Of a stretch of DNA of 64,000 bases, positions 7,851 through 16,496 are shown piece by piece. The translations under genes were made by a program, and so were the position numbers. A model generated the notes under the pieces. It was not told the origin of the DNA. It made no database searches and was given only the letters and a program-made list of their open reading frames with translations. Origin of the DNA: Thermobifida halotolerans (GTDB lineage Bacteria > Actinomycetota > Actinomycetes > Streptosporangiales > Streptosporangiaceae); assembly GCF_003574835.2 (NCBI RefSeq), contig NZ_CP063196.1, positions 1,736,001-1,800,000 on the forward strand. The letters are read 5' to 3'. Within the stretch, counting starts at the first letter, position 1, and each line of letters starts with the position of its first letter.

Positions 7851-9824
7851 TCAGCGGACCGCCGCCTCGCTCGCCCCTGCGGGGGCGGGGGTGTCCAGCC
7901 GCAACCGGGTGGTGCGGCCCGCGCGCACGCCGTTGAGGATGATGACGAACTCCGCGACCTCGTGGACCAGCACCACCGCGGCCAGGCCCAGCACCCCGGC
8001 CAGCGCCAACGGGATCAGCACCGCGATCAGCGCGAGGGAGACCACGACGTTTTGCAGGATGATCCGCCGGGAGCGGCGGGCGTGCGCCAACGCCCCGGGC
8101 AGCAGCCGCAGGTCGTCGCCCATGAGGGCCACATCGGCGGTCTCCACGGCCACGTCCGCGCCCATCGCGCCCATGGCCACGCCCACATCCGCGGTGGCCA
8201 GGGCCGGGGCGTCGTTGACGCCGTCGCCGACCATCGCGGTGACGCGACCCGAGCCGCGCAGCCGGCCCACGATGCGGGACTTGTCCTCCGGGCGCAGATC
8301 GGCGTGGACCTCACCGATTCCGGCGCGTTCGGCCAGGGCGTGGGCGGTGGCGGCGTTGTCGCCGGTGAGCATCACCACGTCGTGGCCGCCGGCGCGCAGA
8401 CGGGCGACGGCCTCGGCGGCCTCCGGCCGCAGGTCGTCGCGGACCGCGACCGCGCCGACGACCGCGCCGTCGACCTCCACCAGCACGGTCGTGGCGCCCT
8501 CCCGCTGCATGCGGGCGACGTCGTCGGCGAGCACGCCCGGCTCGATCCAGCCCGCACGCCCCAGACGCAGTCGACGGCCGTCGCAGACGCCGAACAGCCC
8601 CGCGCCGGGCACCGCCTCCACCTCCGTGGCTCTCGGGACGGCGGGGGCCGCGCGCAGGACCGCGCGGGCCAACGGGTGCTCGCTGCGCGCCTCCAGGGCG
8701 GCGGCCAGCCTCAGCACCGTGTCGCGGTCGTGGCCGGGGGCGGCGGCCACCGCGACGACGGCCGGTTCGTTGCGGGTCAGGGTGCCGGTCTTGTCGAGGG
8801 CGACGGTGCGGACCCTGCCGAGGGCCTCCAGGGCCGCGCCGCCCTTGATGAGGACGCCGCGTCTGCTGGCGGCGCCGACGGAGGCGACGACCGTGACGGG
8901 CACCGAGATCGCCAGCGCGCACGGGGACGCGGCGACCACGACGACCAGGGCACGCTCCACCCACAGCAGCGCCTCGCCGAGGAGGGCCCCCGCGGCGGCG
9001 ATGAGGGCGGCGACGACGAGGATGCCCGGCACCAGCGGGCGGGCGATCCGGTCGGTCAGGCGCTGGGTGACGCCCTTGCGGGACTGCTCCGACTCCACGA
9101 TGTGGACGATGCGGGCCAGGGAGTTGTCGTCGGCCGTGGCGGTCACCTCGACCTCCAGGGCCGCGCTGCCGTTGACGGACCCGGCGAAGACCTCGTCTCC
9201 GGGACCGGCCTCGACCGGCACCGACTCGCCGGTGAGGGCCGAGACGTCCAGGCTGGCGCGCCCCTCGCGGACGATCCCGTCGGTGGCCAGGCGCTCGCCC
9301 GGCCGGACGAGCAGGACGTCGCCGACGGCGAGGTCGTCCGGGTCGACCTCGCGCTCCTGTCCGTCGCGCCGGACGGTGGCGGTGCGGGGGACCAGGTCGA
9401 GCAGGGCGCGCAGCCCTCTGCGGGTGCGGACCACGGAGTACTCCTCCAGGCCCTCGCTGAGCGAGTAGAGGAAGGCCAGCGCGGCGGCCTCCTCGACCTG
9501 GCCGAGCGCGGTGGCGCCCACCGCGCCGATCGTCATGAGGGTGTCGACGCCGATCCTGCCGCGGAGCAGTTTGGCCAGGGTCTCGGGCACGAACGTGGCC
9601 CCGCCCGCCACGAGGGCGGCGGTGTAGGGCAGCAGCGCCCAGACCCGCTGGTCGGCCAACTCCAGCAGGAACCCGCACAGCAGCAGCAGCCCGGACAGCG
9701 CGCCCAGGCGGATCTCGCCGACCTGCCAGACGTGGTCGACGTCCTCGCCGTCCTCGTCGTGGCCGCAGCACCGGTCGTCGTCGGGGGCGGCGGTGGGCGC
9801 GTCGTGGGGGTCGTGTCGGGTCAT
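7851..9824 (-). CDS. P1B-type heavy-metal-translocating ATPase (Zn/Cd/Pb type)
   Basis: 657 residues with the full P-type ATPase set: TGES at 198-201 (actuator domain), the membrane metal motif SPC at 300-302 (ASPCALAISVPV), the phosphorylated DKTGT at 344-348, and GDGVND in the C-terminal part of the P-domain. The SPC motif followed by a late helix containing a VHEVAEFVIILN-type Asp/Glu-poor segment points to Zn2+/Cd2+/Pb2+ export (CadA/ZntA class). There is no N-terminal CxxC domain. Instead, the first 30 residues are rich in His, Asp and Cys (DDDRCCGHDEDGED) and may bind metal. The gene overlaps the upstream arsR by ATGA, so the two form one operon. Exact metal specificity is inferred. Confidence 0.93.
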   Translation of the reverse strand: MTRHDPHDAPTAAPDDDRCCGHDEDGEDVDHVWQVGEIRLGALSGLLLLCGFLLELADQRVWALLPYTAALVAGGATFVPETLAKLLRGRIGVDTLMTIGAVGATALGQVEEAAALAFLYSLSEGLEEYSVVRTRRGLRALLDLVPRTATVRRDGQEREVDPDDLAVGDVLLVRPGERLATDGIVREGRASLDVSALTGESVPVEAGPGDEVFAGSVNGSAALEVEVTATADDNSLARIVHIVESEQSRKGVTQRLTDRIARPLVPGILVVAALIAAAGALLGEALLWVERALVVVVAASPCALAISVPVTVVASVGAASRRGVLIKGGAALEALGRVRTVALDKTGTLTRNEPAVVAVAAAPGHDRDTVLRLAAALEARSEHPLARAVLRAAPAVPRATEVEAVPGAGLFGVCDGRRLRLGRAGWIEPGVLADDVARMQREGATTVLVEVDGAVVGAVAVRDDLRPEAAEAVARLRAGGHDVVMLTGDNAATAHALAERAGIGEVHADLRPEDKSRIVGRLRGSGRVTAMVGDGVNDAPALATADVGVAMGAMGADVAVETADVALMGDDLRLLPGALAHARRSRRIILQNVVVSLALIAVLIPLALAGVLGLAAVVLVHEVAEFVIILNGVRAGRTTRLRLDTPAPAGASEAAVR

Positions 9825-10246
9825 GTCGGCCGCTCCGTGTCAGGGGAGGTCGGGGGTGCGGGGCGGGTCGGGGCGTCGACGCCGTAGTTCGGGCACAGCG
9901 CGGGGGCGTCCCCGGTGGAGTGCAGCAGCCGCTTCGCCGCGGTGAGCACGTCCAGCAGTTCGGGGGCGCTGGTCAGGGAGAACAGCGAGGCCCGGCCCCG
10001 GGGGCGGGAGGTGACCAGGCCGCAGTCGCGCAGGCAGGACAGGTGGGCGCTGATCGTCGACTGCGCCAGTCCCAGGTGGTCGGTCAGGTCCCGTACCCGG
10101 TGCTCGCCGAAGGTGAGGTGGTGCAGGATCGCCAGCCGGGTCGGGTCCGACAGGCCGCGGAACAGCGCGGCCGTCGGGGCCAGCGCGTCGGGGGCGAGGA
10201 CGGTCCCTTCGCCCGTCTCACCATTTTCTTCCGGTGTCATCGTCAT
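9821..10246 (-). CDS. ArsR/SmtB-family metal-responsive repressor
   Basis: 141 residues with the ArsR winged helix: FRGLSDPTRLAILHHLTFGE, then LGLAQSTISAHLSCLRDCGLV and the wing RGRASLFSL. A C-terminal ALCPNYG element is typical of actinobacterial ArsR proteins next to Cd/Zn ATPases and may supply a sensing cysteine, together with the Cys in the recognition helix (LRDCG). It is translationally coupled to the P1B ATPase and should repress the operon until Cd, Zn or Pb binds. Confidence 0.9.
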   Translation of the reverse strand: MTMTPEENGETGEGTVLAPDALAPTAALFRGLSDPTRLAILHHLTFGEHRVRDLTDHLGLAQSTISAHLSCLRDCGLVTSRPRGRASLFSLTSAPELLDVLTAAKRLLHSTGDAPALCPNYGVDAPTRPAPPTSPDTERPT

Positions 10247-10574
10247 GCGACGATGCTATCGGTGGTGGGCTGTGACACGGATCGGCGCCTACCTGTGCGG
10301 CACACCACAGCAAGGCGGGTGGCGCACCGCCCCCGGCCCCTTCCCCGTCCTCGCCGACGGACCCGCGCACGCACCGCACGCTCCACGACCTCCTGCGCAT
10401 GCCGCCACGGCGTCCCGGCCAAAGCAGCGACGCGAAGTCGTTGGGGGAAGGCGGGGCCGTTCCGAGGTGCCGCGCCGCTGCTCGGCCTCGGTGTCCCCGG
10501 AGCCGGATCCAGGGACCGGTGCCAGGCGGAGCGCCCCCCGCCGCGGCCGACCGAAGCCGCCGGCACAGCGGACC
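10247..10574. other. No recognisable gene
   Basis: A GC-rich interval between the arsR start and the 3' end of the reductase-like gene. The first 30 bases should hold the arsR promoter and operator. The rest shows no frame with a family I can identify, no ribosome binding site with a supported start and no strong repeat. Confidence 0.5.
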
Positions 10575-11168
10575 TCACGCCGACGCGGCCCCGCCCGGTG
10601 CGCGCGTGTAGGTGAGGACGACCACCCCGCTGTCGAAGACGCGACTGCCCGCCAGCGCGAAGTGCCGGGGGGAGAAGTCGGCGGTGAACAGCGGAACGCC
10701 CGATCCGGCGACGACCGGGTAGAGCTTGACGACCAACTCGTCGATCTCCGGCAGCAGCGCGCCCGCCAGCGCGGCCCCGCCCGCCAGGTAGACGCCCAAC
10801 CCGTCCTCCGCCTTGAGCGCGCGGACCGCCTCCAGCGCATCGCCGGAGACGATCCGCACCGCCGGATCGGGACTGCGGGTCATCGAGCGGGAGACCACGT
10901 ACTGGCGCAGGTGGGCGTACGGGCTGGTGATCCCGGCCGCCAGCGCGGGCTCGTAGGTGCGCCGCCCCTGGATGACGGTGTCGAAACGGGTGTTGGCGAC
11001 ATCGGCCACCCCCAGCCGGGCACGCACGTGCGTGGGCAGCACGTCGGGGATGTCGGAGACGAACCAGTCGACGAGGTCCCCGCCGACGGGGTAGAAGTCG
11101 ACCTCGTCGCCGGGACCGGCGATGAAGCCGTCGATGGTCGTGCCGACGTAGTAGGTCAGTGTGCGCAC
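10575..11168 (-). CDS. Dihydrofolate reductase-fold (RibD C-terminal-like) protein
   Basis: 197 residues from a GTG at 11168. It starts with VRTLTYYVGTTIDGFIAG, the typical first strand of 'dihydrofolate reductase family' proteins, followed by DTVIQGRRTYE, VYLAGGAALAGALL and a C-terminal LTYTR strand. These proteins have the RibD-C/DHFR fold and bind NADPH, but most are not true DHFRs. The substrate is unknown. The start was chosen because it begins exactly at the conserved first strand. It is divergent from a TetR regulator whose putative operator lies between them. Confidence 0.85.
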   Translation of the reverse strand: MRTLTYYVGTTIDGFIAGPGDEVDFYPVGGDLVDWFVSDIPDVLPTHVRARLGVADVANTRFDTVIQGRRTYEPALAAGITSPYAHLRQYVVSRSMTRSPDPAVRIVSGDALEAVRALKAEDGLGVYLAGGAALAGALLPEIDELVVKLYPVVAGSGVPLFTADFSPRHFALAGSRVFDSGVVVLTYTRAPGGAASA

Positions 11169-11233
11169 GGAAAAGACCCCCTGGCGGTGGCGCGGACAAC
11201 GGGAGCGGGCACGACTGGGCCGACCCGACAACA

Positions 11234-11261
11234 ACTTCACGTATAGTACTTCACATGTAGT
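11234..11261. promoter_or_regulatory. Tandem 14-bp direct repeat, likely TetR operator
   Basis: ACTTCACGTATAGT (11234-11247) is followed immediately by ACTTCACATGTAGT (11248-11261). They match at 11 of 14 positions, and each is flanked by ACT...AGT in inverted orientation. They form the only AT-rich stretch between the divergent reductase-like gene and the tetR gene and cover the likely promoter region of both. Confidence 0.55.
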
Positions 11262-11295
11262 GGTTGTGGGTGTTGATCTTTCTGGAGGACCCCCT

Positions 11296-11871
11296 TTGGT
11301 ACGCAACCCGCAGCGACGCGCGGCCCTGACCGACGCGGCCATCGAGGTACTGGCCCACCAGGGCGCACGCGGCCTCACCTTCCGCGCCGTCGACGCCCGG
11401 GCCGCCCTGCCCACAGGCACCGCCTCGAACTACTTCACCAACCGCGACGACCTGCTCGCCCACGTCGCCGACCGGATCTTCCAACGGCTCGCCCCCGACC
11501 CGGCCGTCACCGAACCCCTCATGCGCTCCCCCCGCGACCGCGTGCTGGTGGCCGCACTGATGCGCGACATCGCCGACCGCGTCACCCGCGACCGCACCGG
11601 CTACCTCGCCCTGCTCGAACTGCGCCTGGAAGCCACCCGCCGCCCCCGACTACGCGCGTCCCTGACCCGGACCGTCCGCACCGACCTCGACGCCAACATC
11701 GCCTTCCACCTGGACGCCGACCTGCCCGGCGACCGCGCCACGGTCACCACCCTCTACTTCGCGATGCTCGGCCTCATCGTGGAACACCTCACCCTGCCCG
11801 ACCTGCTCGCCGACACCTCCCTGCACGAGACGATCGACCGCATCGTCACCACGATCGTCCCCGAACACTGA
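11296..11871 (+). CDS. TetR-family transcriptional regulator
   Basis: 191 residues with an N-terminal HTH (ALTDAAIEVLAHQGARGLTFRAVDARAAL..., then GTASNYFTNRDDLLAHVADRI) and a helical C-terminal ligand domain. The chosen start is TTG at 11296, with GGAGGA seven bases upstream. It gives VRNPQRRAALTD, the usual short N-terminal arm. Upstream in-frame codons run through the operator and are less likely to be translated. It probably represses the divergent reductase-fold gene and itself through the tandem 14-bp repeat. Confidence 0.88.
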   Translation: MVRNPQRRAALTDAAIEVLAHQGARGLTFRAVDARAALPTGTASNYFTNRDDLLAHVADRIFQRLAPDPAVTEPLMRSPRDRVLVAALMRDIADRVTRDRTGYLALLELRLEATRRPRLRASLTRTVRTDLDANIAFHLDADLPGDRATVTTLYFAMLGLIVEHLTLPDLLADTSLHETIDRIVTTIVPEH

Positions 11872-11883
11872 CCTTCCACCCGC

Positions 11884-12270
11884 TCAGGCGCGCAACCGCT
11901 CCAACAGCCACTCCCGCAACACCACGGCGTTGTTGCGCTCGGTGTCGGCCGCCGAGTACAACAGGGTCACCGGCCCGTGCCGCGCGGCGTCCACCAGCAC
12001 GGCCGACCGTTCGGGAGCACCGTCCAACTCGGCCCGGTAACGGTCACGGAACCCGGCCCAGCGCCCGGGATCGTGCCCGAACCAGCGACGCAACCCGGCA
12101 CTGGGCGCGACCTGCCGCACCCAGCCGTCCATGGGCACATCCGCCTTACGGACCCCGCGCGGCCAGACACGGTCGACAAGAAACACCCGCCGCCCGCGCG
12201 TGGCGGAGCCGTCACGCACCCCGGCGTCGTAGACCCTGCGCACCTCGATGTCGGTCGATGCGGTGTTCAT
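11884..12270 (-). CDS. DUF488 family protein
   Basis: 128 residues matching the DUF488 pattern: RRVYDAG near the N-terminus, then VFLVDRVWPRGVRKADVPMDGWVRQVAPS, RWFGHDPGRWAGFRDRYRAEL and LLYSAADTERNNAVVLREWL at the end. This family is widespread and its biochemical role is unknown. The gene runs convergently with the upstream tetR (12-bp gap) and stands alone. Confidence 0.88.
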   Translation of the reverse strand: MNTASTDIEVRRVYDAGVRDGSATRGRRVFLVDRVWPRGVRKADVPMDGWVRQVAPSAGLRRWFGHDPGRWAGFRDRYRAELDGAPERSAVLVDAARHGPVTLLYSAADTERNNAVVLREWLLERLRA

Positions 12271-12300
12271 GGCCGTCTGCTGCCCACAGCAGACAGAGTC

Positions 12301-12921
12301 TCACTCCCACCCGTCGGACGGCTCGGGAGGCGGGGCGGACAGCAGCGGCAACACCACCTCGTCGACGATCTCCACGACCACCGCCTCGGGGATGGGCGTG
12401 CCGTGGAAGAGAAAGTGGTGGCGCAGCAGCGCCTGACCGGCCTCCAGACGGCGCGGGGTCACACACGCCGGATCGAGTTCACCGCGCTCCACGGCACCGC
12501 GGACGATCTCGGCCATGACCGCACGTCCCACCCCCTGGGAGTGATCGCGAAACCGCCGTGCCAACTCCGGATCGCCGAGCAGGCCGCGCATCGCCTCCCC
12601 CGCCGGTCCGGCCAGCAGCGCCGCACCCCGCCGCAGCAGGGTCAGCAGGTCACCGCGCAGACTCCCCGTGTCAGGAGGATCGGACGGGTCGACAAGCATG
12701 CGGGCAACGGTGTCCATCACCAACTCGACACGGCTGGGCCAGCGCCGGTACAGCGACGCCTTGCTCGCCCGGGCACGCTCGGCCACGCTCTCCATGCTCA
12801 GCTTCGCGTACCCGTTCTCGGCGAGTTCGACCACCACCGCCCAGAAGATCGCGTCGTCGAGGGTCTTTCCGCGACGGCGGGGCCGACGGCGGTGGTCGAC
12901 GGCAGACAGATCGGAGTGCAT
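12301..12921 (-). CDS. TetR-family transcriptional regulator
   Basis: 206 residues from ATG at 12921, preceded by AGGAT. The N-terminus is basic (DHRRRPRRRGKTLDDAI). The HTH is AKLSMESVAERARASKASLYRRWPSRVELV, and a C-terminal domain follows with the 'GLLGDPELARRFRDH' type of TetR_C_11-like regulators. An upstream in-frame extension to 13065 exists but has unusual composition and no ribosome binding site, so the shorter start is preferred. Neighbouring DUF1772 and AraC genes suggest a local regulatory cluster. Confidence 0.88.
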   Translation of the reverse strand: MHSDLSAVDHRRRPRRRGKTLDDAIFWAVVVELAENGYAKLSMESVAERARASKASLYRRWPSRVELVMDTVARMLVDPSDPPDTGSLRGDLLTLLRRGAALLAGPAGEAMRGLLGDPELARRFRDHSQGVGRAVMAEIVRGAVERGELDPACVTPRRLEAGQALLRHHFLFHGTPIPEAVVVEIVDEVVLPLLSAPPPEPSDGWE

Positions 12922-13101
12922 GGCGGGAATCCTACGAACCCTCGGCGACGCCGGGGGTGAAGATGACGATTCCGATACCGCAGCCCGGATAATCCGCCAC
13001 TTCCCAACGGAAACGGCGGGCGGAACCACGGATTCCTCCGCCCCGCCCCGAAGCGCAGGACCCACGCGACCGCACCGGACAACGGAGGCGACCCGCCCGG
13101 C

Positions 13102-13587
13102 TCACCCCACCGCCACCGCACCCACCAGGCACCCGAACGCCAGCACCGACGCCACCGTGCGCACGACGTTCCAGCGCACCCACCGCGCCTCGAAACGGCG
13201 ACGCACCCCCACCGGATCCGCCATCCGCTCCACCGGCCCCGCCTGCGCCAACGCGTCGTTGAGCGGAACACTGCCCCGCACGGTGACCGCCAGCGACACC
13301 ACACCCCCCACCAGCGCCGCCACCAGCCATCCCAACACCGCTCCGGACGAGCCCACGTGCACCACGACCGCCACCAGCGACAGCACCGGGGAACCGAGGA
13401 AGACCACCAGGAACCACCCGTTGAGGATCGCCTCGTTGATCCGCTGCATCACCTCCACCACCCCGCGGTCGCCCACCCTGGCCAGCCCCGGCATCACCGC
13501 CACCGAGAACGCGAAGAACACCCCCGCCAACAGCCCCGTTGTCACCGTGGCCGCCACCACCGCGGCCCACCGCACCACCTCGAACAC
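13102..13587 (-). CDS. DUF1772 (anthrone oxygenase-like) membrane protein
   Basis: 161 residues with four hydrophobic segments and the DUF1772 features: LLAGVFFAFSVAVMPGL near the N-terminus, QRINEAILNGWF, then SLAVTVRGSVPLNDAL and a C-terminal WNVVRTVASVLAF. Members include fungal anthrone oxygenases, but most bacterial ones are uncharacterised membrane proteins. The GTG start at 13587 has GGAGG eight bases upstream and removes a spurious N-terminal extension. It is divergent from an AraC regulator, a common pairing that implies regulation by it. Confidence 0.85.
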   Translation of the reverse strand: MFEVVRWAAVVAATVTTGLLAGVFFAFSVAVMPGLARVGDRGVVEVMQRINEAILNGWFLVVFLGSPVLSLVAVVVHVGSSGAVLGWLVAALVGGVVSLAVTVRGSVPLNDALAQAGPVERMADPVGVRRRFEARWVRWNVVRTVASVLAFGCLVGAVAVG

Positions 13588-13732
13588 CCCACACCTCCCC
13601 GCACGAGGGCCACACGGGTTCACCACCCCCGCACGGCGCGATCCACGATCCACGACCAGCCAAACACCACCCCGCCGGGCAGGGCCATACGCGCACGACT
13701 CACCCTGCTGCGCGAGCGTCTACACTCCAGGC

Positions 13733-14695
13733 GTGGACGCGCTCCTTCCCCTCCTCCACAGCCCCCGCGCCCGCGACGCGTTCCTGCTGCGCGCCCTCCT
13801 CGACCCGCCCTGGTCACTGCTGGTCCGCGACCGCGCCCCGCTGACCCTCATCGCCGCCGCCCGCGGCGAGGCCTGGCTGCGCCCCGGCACCGCGGCCCCC
13901 CACCGCCTGCGCGCCGGAGATGTCGCCGTCGTCCGCGGCCCCGACCCCTACACCGTCTCCGACACCCCCGCCCGGCCGCCCCGCGTCGCCATCGGCCCCG
14001 ACCAGCACTGCACCACCCTGCGCGGAGCGCCCCTCGCCGAGACCATGGCGCGGGGCGTGCGCACCTGGGGAACCGGCGACACCGGGACGACCGTGCTGCT
14101 CGTGGGCACCTACCCCACCCCCACCACGGTGGGACGCCGCCTCCTGGCCGCCCTGCCCCCGCTCATCGTCCTGCCCGGCCACACCGCCACCTCCCCCCTC
14201 GCCACCCTCCTCGCCGCAGAGATCACCCGCGACCTGCCCGGACAGCAGGCCGTCCTCGACCGCCTGCTGGACCTGGCACTGATCGCGGCGCTGCGCACCT
14301 GGCTCACCGACCCCGCCGCGCACGTGTCCGCCTGGTACCGGGCCGCCGCCGACCCGGTGGCGGGCCGCGCCCTGGCCCTGCTGCACCAGCACCCGGCCCA
14401 CCCCTGGACGGTCGCCTCCCTGGCCGCGGCCGCCAAGGTGTCCCGCGCCACCCTGGCCCGCCGCTTCCGCGCCCTGGTCGGCCAACCCCCCATGTCCTAC
14501 CTGGCCGCATGGCGCCTGGAGTTGGCCGCCGACCTGCTCGCCGACCCCGACGTCACCGTCGAGTCCGTCGCCCGCGCCGTCGGCTACACCAGCGCCTTCG
14601 CCTTCAGCGCGGCCTTCAGACGCCACCACGGCACCAGCCCCCGCCACCACCGCGCCGGACACGCGACGCACACCGCCGAGGAGCCGACCCCGTAA
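13733..14695 (+). CDS. AraC-family regulator with cupin sensor domain
   Basis: 320 residues from GTG at 13733. An N-terminal cupin-type sensor (PPWSLLVRDRAPLTLIAAARG, APHRLRAGDVAVVRGPDPYT) of about 200 residues is followed by two HTH motifs (VASLAAAAKVSRATLARRFRALV and VESVARAVGYTSAFAFSAAFRR). This 'cupin_6 plus AraC' layout is typical of regulators paired with DUF1772 or short oxidoreductase genes. It is divergent from the DUF1772 gene and is followed by a hairpin terminator. A close paralogue lies at 39389-40357. Confidence 0.9.
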   Translation: MDALLPLLHSPRARDAFLLRALLDPPWSLLVRDRAPLTLIAAARGEAWLRPGTAAPHRLRAGDVAVVRGPDPYTVSDTPARPPRVAIGPDQHCTTLRGAPLAETMARGVRTWGTGDTGTTVLLVGTYPTPTTVGRRLLAALPPLIVLPGHTATSPLATLLAAEITRDLPGQQAVLDRLLDLALIAALRTWLTDPAAHVSAWYRAAADPVAGRALALLHQHPAHPWTVASLAAAAKVSRATLARRFRALVGQPPMSYLAAWRLELAADLLADPDVTVESVARAVGYTSAFAFSAAFRRHHGTSPRHHRAGHATHTAEEPTP

Positions 14696-14696
14696 G

Positions 14697-14731
14697 GGCC
14701 CGGCTCTCCCGAAGCTGCGGCGAGCCGGGCC
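14697..14731. terminator. Stem-loop terminator after araC
   Basis: GGCCCGGCTC (14697-14706) pairs with GAGCCGGGCC (14722-14731) around a 15-nt loop, starting two bases after the araC stop. Confidence 0.65.
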
Positions 14732-14831
14732 GGATGAATCACTGCTGGCCGGTCCGGTCTTCCCCGCGGGCCTACTCGTCTCCGGCCGGGACGTCTTACG
14801 TGGCACTCGCCGCGATCCGGCTGGTTCGTGG

Positions 14832-15149
14832 TCAGGTCTTGTTGAAGGTGTTCTTGGCCCAGAGGTGGTAGGCGGCGATGGCGGCGCTGCTGCCGATCGG
14901 GGTGCCGAGGAGGAGGCCGCGGACGGTTTCCATGATCGGGGTGAAGGGCTGGTAGTCGGCGAACCAGCGGAGGGCGGTGGGCATGGAGCCGGTGGGAACG
15001 AAGCCGCTGCCGAGGAAGAGCAGCAGGACCAGGGGCGTCGGGGTGTTGCTGGCGGCCTCGGGGCAGGATCCCCCCGCACAGAGCCCTCCCGCGGCCGTCA
15101 CGCCCGCGCCAACGGTGCCGACGAGCGGAACGGAGAGCCATGCCCACAA
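14832..15149 (-). pseudogene. ABC-2 type permease, C-terminal fragment
   Basis: The frame contains SNTPTPLVLLLFLGSGFVP, then PTALRWFADYQPFTPIMET and VRGLLLGTPIGSSAAIAA. This is the conserved end of DrrB-like ABC-2 drug-exporter permeases. The preceding five or so transmembrane segments are missing. The first 40 residues of the frame are of unrelated composition, and the tail (WAKNTFNKT) departs from the family. No cognate ATPase gene is nearby. It is a leftover of a lost ABC exporter. Confidence 0.65.
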
Positions 15150-15179
15150 CGGTGCCGCGCACCCGATCCGCCCTCCCGG

Positions 15180-16496
15180 TCACGGTGCCGCGGACACGCC
15201 GGGCCAGCCAGCCCGACCGCACCGGCGCGAGGGGGTGAGCCCCGTCCCGCCCGGCCGCACCCCCCGCACCTCGTACTCGTACAGCGCCTTGTTGCTGTTG
15301 CGTTTGCGGACCGTGGCGACCTCCACGTCGGCGAACCCCAGCGCGCGCAGCATCACCGCGTACCACTCCTGCGCGGGCACCAGGTGCCCGTAGAAGACGG
15401 AGTTGCCGACGATGTAGCACACCGATCCGCCCGGCCGCACGTGGGCGGCCGCGGCCCGCAGGTGCAGCCACATGTCATGGAAGTACCTGCGGACATAGGT
15501 CGCCAGCAGCGGCCCGTTCCTGCCGCCGTCGGCGGCGATCGCCGCACACACCGGCTCCACCAGCGCGTCCACCGGCGTGTCGGTCTCCGGCTCCCAGGAG
15601 GTCAGCCTGGAGGTGGCCGTCCCCCAGGAGCCGCCGACGGCCCGCCAGTCCAACTCCCCCGCGTCGGCCGCCCGGTCCAGGTAGCGCAGCCAGTACATGT
15701 AGGGCCGCAACTCCCGGATGTAGGACATCCGGTTCACGTACGGCGGAGAGGTGAGCAGCAGGTCGCACGGCCGCAGGCCCTCCAGTGCCCGTCGCGCGTC
15801 ACCGTGGACGATCCTGGCCCCTCCGGGGAGCCCGTCCCCGGCGCCGCCGACAACGGTGCGCCCCTCGGCTTCGAACGCCGCCAGCGTTTCGGCGGCCTCG
15901 CGATCCGGGTCGGACGGAGTCGGGGCATCCGTCCGGTTGCCCAAGGACATGCTCTGGTGGTTGAACGCCGCGTTGCTGCGCGCGATCAACGCACGGCACA
16001 GGGCGACCTCCAGAAGGTCGCCGCTCCCGCCCAGGCCGCCGCTGTCGTCAAGGGCGGCGCGCAGCGCTCTCAGGGCCCCAAGACTCCCAGGACCCCACCA
16101 CCTCTCGATCCTGAAGAGGCCGGGCTGCCACAGGTCGTCCCGGCCCAGCAGCCGCCTCGCCGCGGCCACGACCGCGGAGACCGCGTCGTCGGCGGCGGCC
16201 AGCTCCGCCCCGGAGTAGTGCGCGGTCTTGACCCGCCCCAGCCACACCAGGAACGGGTTGACGTCGACCCCCTGCCCGATGTGGCCCGACTCCACCGCGG
16301 CCAACGGCGTGGTGCCGCTGCCGCAGAACGGGTCGGTGACCACCGACCCCTCGGGCAGGTGCGCGATGCGCTCCCGGACCAGACGGACCCCGTAGGCGGG
16401 AGTGAGCCGCAGCCAGCCGTGCCGGCCGACTCCCGCGTTGGCCCGAAACGTCAGGTGCCGGTTGCGCCCGTGCGGCCCGCGTTCGGCAACGGTCAT
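15180..16496 (-). CDS. DNA (N4/N6) adenine- or cytosine-methyltransferase-like protein
   Basis: 438 residues. Motif I TDPFCGSGTTPLAAVE (about 54-69) binds S-adenosylmethionine. The catalytic motif IV TSPPYVNRMSYIREL lies near 249-263. A region of about 180 residues separates the two, so the order is I then IV, as in alpha/gamma-type amino-methyltransferases. The C-terminal part has GGSVCYIVGNSVFYG and a VRKRNSNKALYEYEV strand. No restriction endonuclease gene is near, so it may be an orphan methyltransferase or act on another nucleic acid. The ATG overlaps the stop of the CtaG-like gene by four bases, which indicates co-transcription with unrelated respiratory-type membrane genes. The last 20 residues run into GC-rich sequence and may be a neo-terminus. 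Confidence 0.8.
   Translation of the reverse strand: MTVAERGPHGRNRHLTFRANAGVGRHGWLRLTPAYGVRLVRERIAHLPEGSVVTDPFCGSGTTPLAAVESGHIGQGVDVNPFLVWLGRVKTAHYSGAELAAADDAVSAVVAAARRLLGRDDLWQPGLFRIERWWGPGSLGALRALRAALDDSGGLGGSGDLLEVALCRALIARSNAAFNHQSMSLGNRTDAPTPSDPDREAAETLAAFEAEGRTVVGGAGDGLPGGARIVHGDARRALEGLRPCDLLLTSPPYVNRMSYIRELRPYMYWLRYLDRAADAGELDWRAVGGSWGTATSRLTSWEPETDTPVDALVEPVCAAIAADGGRNGPLLATYVRRYFHDMWLHLRAAAAHVRPGGSVCYIVGNSVFYGHLVPAQEWYAVMLRALGFADVEVATVRKRNSNKALYEYEVRGVRPGGTGLTPSRRCGRAGWPGVSAAP

Noticed and set aside
7851-9468. Large plus-strand ORFs over the P-type ATPase
   Set aside because: Composition is typical of antisense frames in GC-rich DNA. The minus strand carries all ATPase motifs.
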